NCBI GenBank assembly: GCA_043789035.1
Contig: JAYWIG010000297.1
Location: 1 to 7,828 of the forward strand
Source: JAYWIG01 sp043789035
GTDB taxonomy: Bacteria > Pseudomonadota > Gammaproteobacteria > Burkholderiales > Burkholderiaceae_E
DNA: 7,828 bases
Reading direction: 5' to 3'
Part shown: piece after piece, positions 5,561-7,828 of the stretch
Numbering within the stretch: the stretch's first letter is position 1
Layout of the letters: every line of letters begins with the position of its first letter
Notes under the pieces: model-generated
Database searches by the model: none
What the model saw: the letters and a program-made list of their open reading frames with translations, nothing else
Told to the model about the DNA's origin: nothing
Position numbers and translations under genes: made by a program

Positions 5561-6503
5561 AATGAGTTTGCTTATCAAACATAGAAAGTAAGGCCGCCGA
5601 GAGAATTAAACAACCCCCGATGAGAAGCTGTGGCGTCAATGCCTCGCCTGCGAGCCATGCCGCCGAGACGGATGCAAACACCACCTCACTTGGCATGATG
5701 GCCGCAATAATGCTCGCGGGCAATCGCGAGGCCCCGTATTGCAGTGCGAGATTGCCAAAAAGAAAGGCGATGGCCAAAATGATGACTGCACCCATCCAAG
5801 CGATTTGCGGAGCCGGTGGAAAGCTGAGCGTACCATTGAGAGTGAGTGCCAACGCTAGCGCACCCGGTAAGATCGCGCCACCACTAAACATGGCCAAAGT
5901 AATGTCTGATGAGCGTGCCTCCGAATTAGAACACGCCCGTAATGCAACATTGGTGGCAGCAAATCCGATGCCGCCAATTACGCCTAAGATGTCCGCTAGT
6001 GATTTCGGAACCGGAAAGCCGAAGGGCTGGCCGTGGGGTGTTAGTACGAGCACTGCGCCAGCAAGGCAAAGCCCAATCCGTAGCCATGAGCCAAGGTTTA
6101 ACGGCTCTTTTAGAAACCAACGGGCCAGCAGCAACGTCCAAATTGGCATGAGATAAAAAAGAAGCACCGTGCGAACTATATCGCCAATAGTGACTGCCCA
6201 GTTAAAGGCGCAGTTTGTTATGCCAGCCGATACCATTAACGCAGTGAGCGCAAGCCATGGTCGAGGCAATTTCGAACCATCCGGATTGGTCGCGGAAGCG
6301 CGAAAAAATAGCATTGTGATGAGGCCAAAAACCACGATCCCATACATCATGGCCGTAGCCCAAAGGCTGTGAACGCCTCTATCGGCCAAGAATCGAAACG
6401 GAATCCAAGACAAGCCCCAAACGAGTGCGTTAGTAAGAAGAGCGGCGATTGCCCAAGGGGAGTGACTTAGTTTGGTGCTTAGTTTGGTACTTTGTTTGTT
6501 CAT
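5559..6503 (-). CDS. EamA/DMT-family transporter
   Basis: Inner-membrane transporter of the drug/metabolite superfamily, 314 residues, with about ten hydrophobic segments arranged as two EamA repeats. Repeat one ends in FYLMPIWTLLL (116-126) followed by LKEPL (131-135) and a hydrophobic helix to about 155. Repeat two ends in AAIMPSEVVFASV (267-279), LAGEALT (284-290) and a last helix to about 307. The paired proline-to-glutamate spacing is the usual EamA signature. Members export or import metabolites such as amino acids; the substrate cannot be read from sequence. The N-terminus repeats STKL, encoded by a 12-base tandem repeat. The ATG at 6503 is the only start candidate before an in-frame stop upstream, yet it has no visible Shine-Dalgarno. 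It is the first gene of the probable operon with the glutathione peroxidase and crotonase genes, and divergent from the FAD oxidoreductase gene. Confidence 0.93.
   Translation of the reverse strand: MNKQSTKLSTKLSHSPWAIAALLTNALVWGLSWIPFRFLADRGVHSLWATAMMYGIVVFGLITMLFFRASATNPDGSKLPRPWLALTALMVSAGITNCAFNWAVTIGDIVRTVLLFYLMPIWTLLLARWFLKEPLNLGSWLRIGLCLAGAVLVLTPHGQPFGFPVPKSLADILGVIGGIGFAATNVALRACSNSEARSSDITLAMFSGGAILPGALALALTLNGTLSFPPAPQIAWMGAVIILAIAFLFGNLALQYGASRLPASIIAAIMPSEVVFASVSAAWLAGEALTPQLLIGGCLILSAALLSMFDKQTH
6466..6501. repeat. 12-base in-frame tandem repeat at the 5' end of the transporter gene
   Basis: Two copies of CTTAGTTTGGTR (6466-6477 and 6478-6489) differ at one base. A third, degenerate copy (6490-6501) matches the second at 9 of 12 positions. 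On the coding (minus) strand the repeats encode the repeated residues TKLS in the cytoplasmic N-terminal tail before the first membrane helix. A change in copy number would keep the frame, so this looks like a length polymorphism and not a phase switch. Confidence 0.7.
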
Positions 6504-6547
6504 AGAGGCGCTGACTGTACCATTATCAAATTGATTAGCCTAAACGC
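6504..6547. promoter_or_regulatory. Divergent intergenic region between the transporter and FAD oxidoreductase genes
   Basis: These 44 bases must carry the 5' signals of both divergent genes, unless promoters lie inside the coding regions. It contains a small inverted repeat ATCAA-A-TTGAT (6525-6535). A -10-like GATAAT is readable on the minus strand (6522-6527) toward the transporter, without a convincing -35 partner. On the plus strand CTGACT (6511-6516) with GATTAG (6533-6538) is a weak promoter-like pair at 16-base spacing. No Shine-Dalgarno precedes either ATG. The hexamer calls are tentative and rest on visual matching only. Confidence 0.3.
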
Positions 6548-7819
6548 ATGACTAAAGAACCTAAACTTTTGAATACCTGTACCGTACTTGGCGCTGGTAT
6601 GGTGGGGGTTGCCTGTGCGTTGGAGTTGCAGCGTCAGGGGTTCGTTGTGACCTTAGTGGATAAAGCCTTGCCAGGCTCAGAAACCTCTTACGGTAACGGT
6701 GGTGTGCTTGCCCGGAGTTCGCTCATCCCTTTGAACAATCCTAGCCTTCCGAAGTCGTTGCTGGGTTTGTTGCGTAACGATAAGCCACAGTTGAAGTACA
6801 ACCCTTGGTTTTTGCTGCAAAATTTTTCGTGGGGCTGGCGATTCTTGCAGAGCACGCGGCAAGAGGTTTTTGAGGAAACTGCCGTTGCACTCGATGAGCT
6901 CATTCGATTATCGACATCAGAGCACCAACGCTTAATGGCTCAAGCAGGCATTAGTCACAGGCTACGTGATACGGGTTGGGTGTTTCTGTATCGATCTGAA
7001 GAGGCGTTCGACACGGGTACATTTTCACGCAAAGTTTATGAGCAATTCAATGTTAAAACGCAAACTCTGAATCAGGCTGAACTCACTGAAATCGAGCCGC
7101 ATTTAATGAAGGTGTTTCCAAAAGCACTTTGGATTCGTGATGCCTTGTCGGTCGATAGCCCCGGCGAAACTGTGCGTGCCTACGCCGCGATGTTTTCGCA
7201 ATTGGGAGGCCGAGTTATTTTGAATGATGTGAGTTCATTGAATCGACAAGCCGATGATGCGTGGGATGTTTTGCTCGGCAATGGCGAGCGGCTGCGTACA
7301 GAACATGTGGTTGTGGCACTCGGGCCTTGGTCGCGCGAATTTCTAGGGCGACTCAACTTTAAAATTCCGATGGCCTTTGAGCGAGGTTACCACCAACACT
7401 ACCAAACACTGCACGATGTTCGGCTTCATAGACCTATTTACGATACCGCCAAAGGCTATATTCTGACGCCAATGGAGCAAGGCATTCGTTTAACCACCGG
7501 AGTTGAGCTCACGCACCATTTGGCTCCAAGTAATCTTGACCAACTGCGAAAAGGCGAACAAGCCGCGAGAGATATTTTTCCACTGGGGGCTGCCACGCAA
7601 GACCCAATTTGGCGGGGTGCACGGCCTACCTTGCCTGATAGCCGCCCTATGATTGGTCAGCTTCCCGGTGCCAAAAATTTATGGGCAGCGTTTGGCCATC
7701 AGCATATTGGTTTTAGTACGAGTACGGGTACAGCTGCTTTACTTGCTGCACTGATGCGAAACCAACCAACGCCAATAAACTCCGCGCCTTTTAGGCCGAA
7801 TCGGTTTAGGTTGGCATAA
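6548..7819 (+). CDS. DadA-like FAD-dependent amino-acid dehydrogenase/oxidase (DAO family)
   Basis: Flavoprotein of the glycine/D-amino acid oxidase (DAO) family, closest in style to the small subunit of D-amino acid dehydrogenase (DadA), which oxidatively deaminates D-amino acids and passes electrons to the respiratory chain. The 423-residue protein starts with an FAD-binding Rossmann motif, VLGAGMVG (13-20), ending at the acidic Asp38 of LVDK. A DadA-like segment ETSYGNGGVL (45-54) follows. Further family marks are VVVALGPWS (254-262), GARPTLPDSRPMIG (357-370) and AFGHQHIGFSTSTG (381-394), which close the FAD site. The length fits DadA (about 415-430). The ATG at 6548 is fixed by an in-frame TAG at 6536-6538 and the nearby Rossmann motif. 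No Shine-Dalgarno is visible. The substrate is uncertain: sarcosine, proline-type or other amine oxidases of this family look alike. Confidence 0.88.
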   Translation: MTKEPKLLNTCTVLGAGMVGVACALELQRQGFVVTLVDKALPGSETSYGNGGVLARSSLIPLNNPSLPKSLLGLLRNDKPQLKYNPWFLLQNFSWGWRFLQSTRQEVFEETAVALDELIRLSTSEHQRLMAQAGISHRLRDTGWVFLYRSEEAFDTGTFSRKVYEQFNVKTQTLNQAELTEIEPHLMKVFPKALWIRDALSVDSPGETVRAYAAMFSQLGGRVILNDVSSLNRQADDAWDVLLGNGERLRTEHVVVALGPWSREFLGRLNFKIPMAFERGYHQHYQTLHDVRLHRPIYDTAKGYILTPMEQGIRLTTGVELTHHLAPSNLDQLRKGEQAARDIFPLGAATQDPIWRGARPTLPDSRPMIGQLPGAKNLWAAFGHQHIGFSTSTGTAALLAALMRNQPTPINSAPFRPNRFRLA

Positions 7820-7828
7820 AGTTTGCTA

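Noticed and set aside
5620..6156. 178-codon open frame on the plus strand opposite the EamA transporter
   Set aside because: It lies wholly inside a gene with clear EamA signatures on the other strand, has low-complexity Ala/Met/Pro-rich composition and shows no recognisable domain or ribosome site.

Overview
This 7.8 kb window is densely packed chromosomal DNA of a Gram-negative aerobe. The likeliest source is a gammaproteobacterium or betaproteobacterium, judged from the gene order and the protein style; no gene present fixes the genus. Nine protein genes fill almost all of it. I see no rRNA, tRNA, CRISPR array, insertion sequence or prophage gene. The longest stretches without a gene are only 48 and 44 bases.

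Region 1 (1-3156, plus strand) is the distal part of a cytochrome c oxidase biogenesis operon. It contains a membrane-anchored SCO-like thioredoxin-fold protein whose 5' end lies outside the window, heme A synthase (ctaA/COX15), protoheme IX farnesyltransferase (ctaB/cyoE), and a SCO1/SenC copper chaperone that is probably a lipoprotein. CtaB makes heme O, CtaA converts it to heme A, and the SCO proteins handle copper or thiol chemistry at the CuA site. The oxidase structural subunits and ctaG would be expected upstream of base 1.

Region 2 (3153-4166, plus strand) is a zinc-dependent AstE/aspartoacylase-family amidohydrolase. Its GTG start overlaps the SCO stop codon, so it looks translationally coupled to the oxidase operon although its chemistry has no obvious link to it.

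Region 3 (4172-6503, minus strand) is a probable three-gene operon, read right to left: a 10-TM EamA/DMT transporter, a Cys-type glutathione peroxidase, and a crotonase-fold protein whose active site resembles delta3,delta2-enoyl-CoA isomerases more than hydratases. It converges on region 2 with only 5 bases between the stop codons.

Region 4 (6548-7819, plus strand) is a DadA-like FAD amino-acid dehydrogenase/oxidase, divergent from the transporter across a 44-base gap.

The window is mostly conventional. The points worth a second look are the SCO-like protein without the canonical copper-ligand histidine, the AstE-like gene coupled to the oxidase operon, the isomerase-like active site of the crotonase, and the compact junctions without visible Shine-Dalgarno sequences. 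I did not find convincing evidence for a new multi-gene system.
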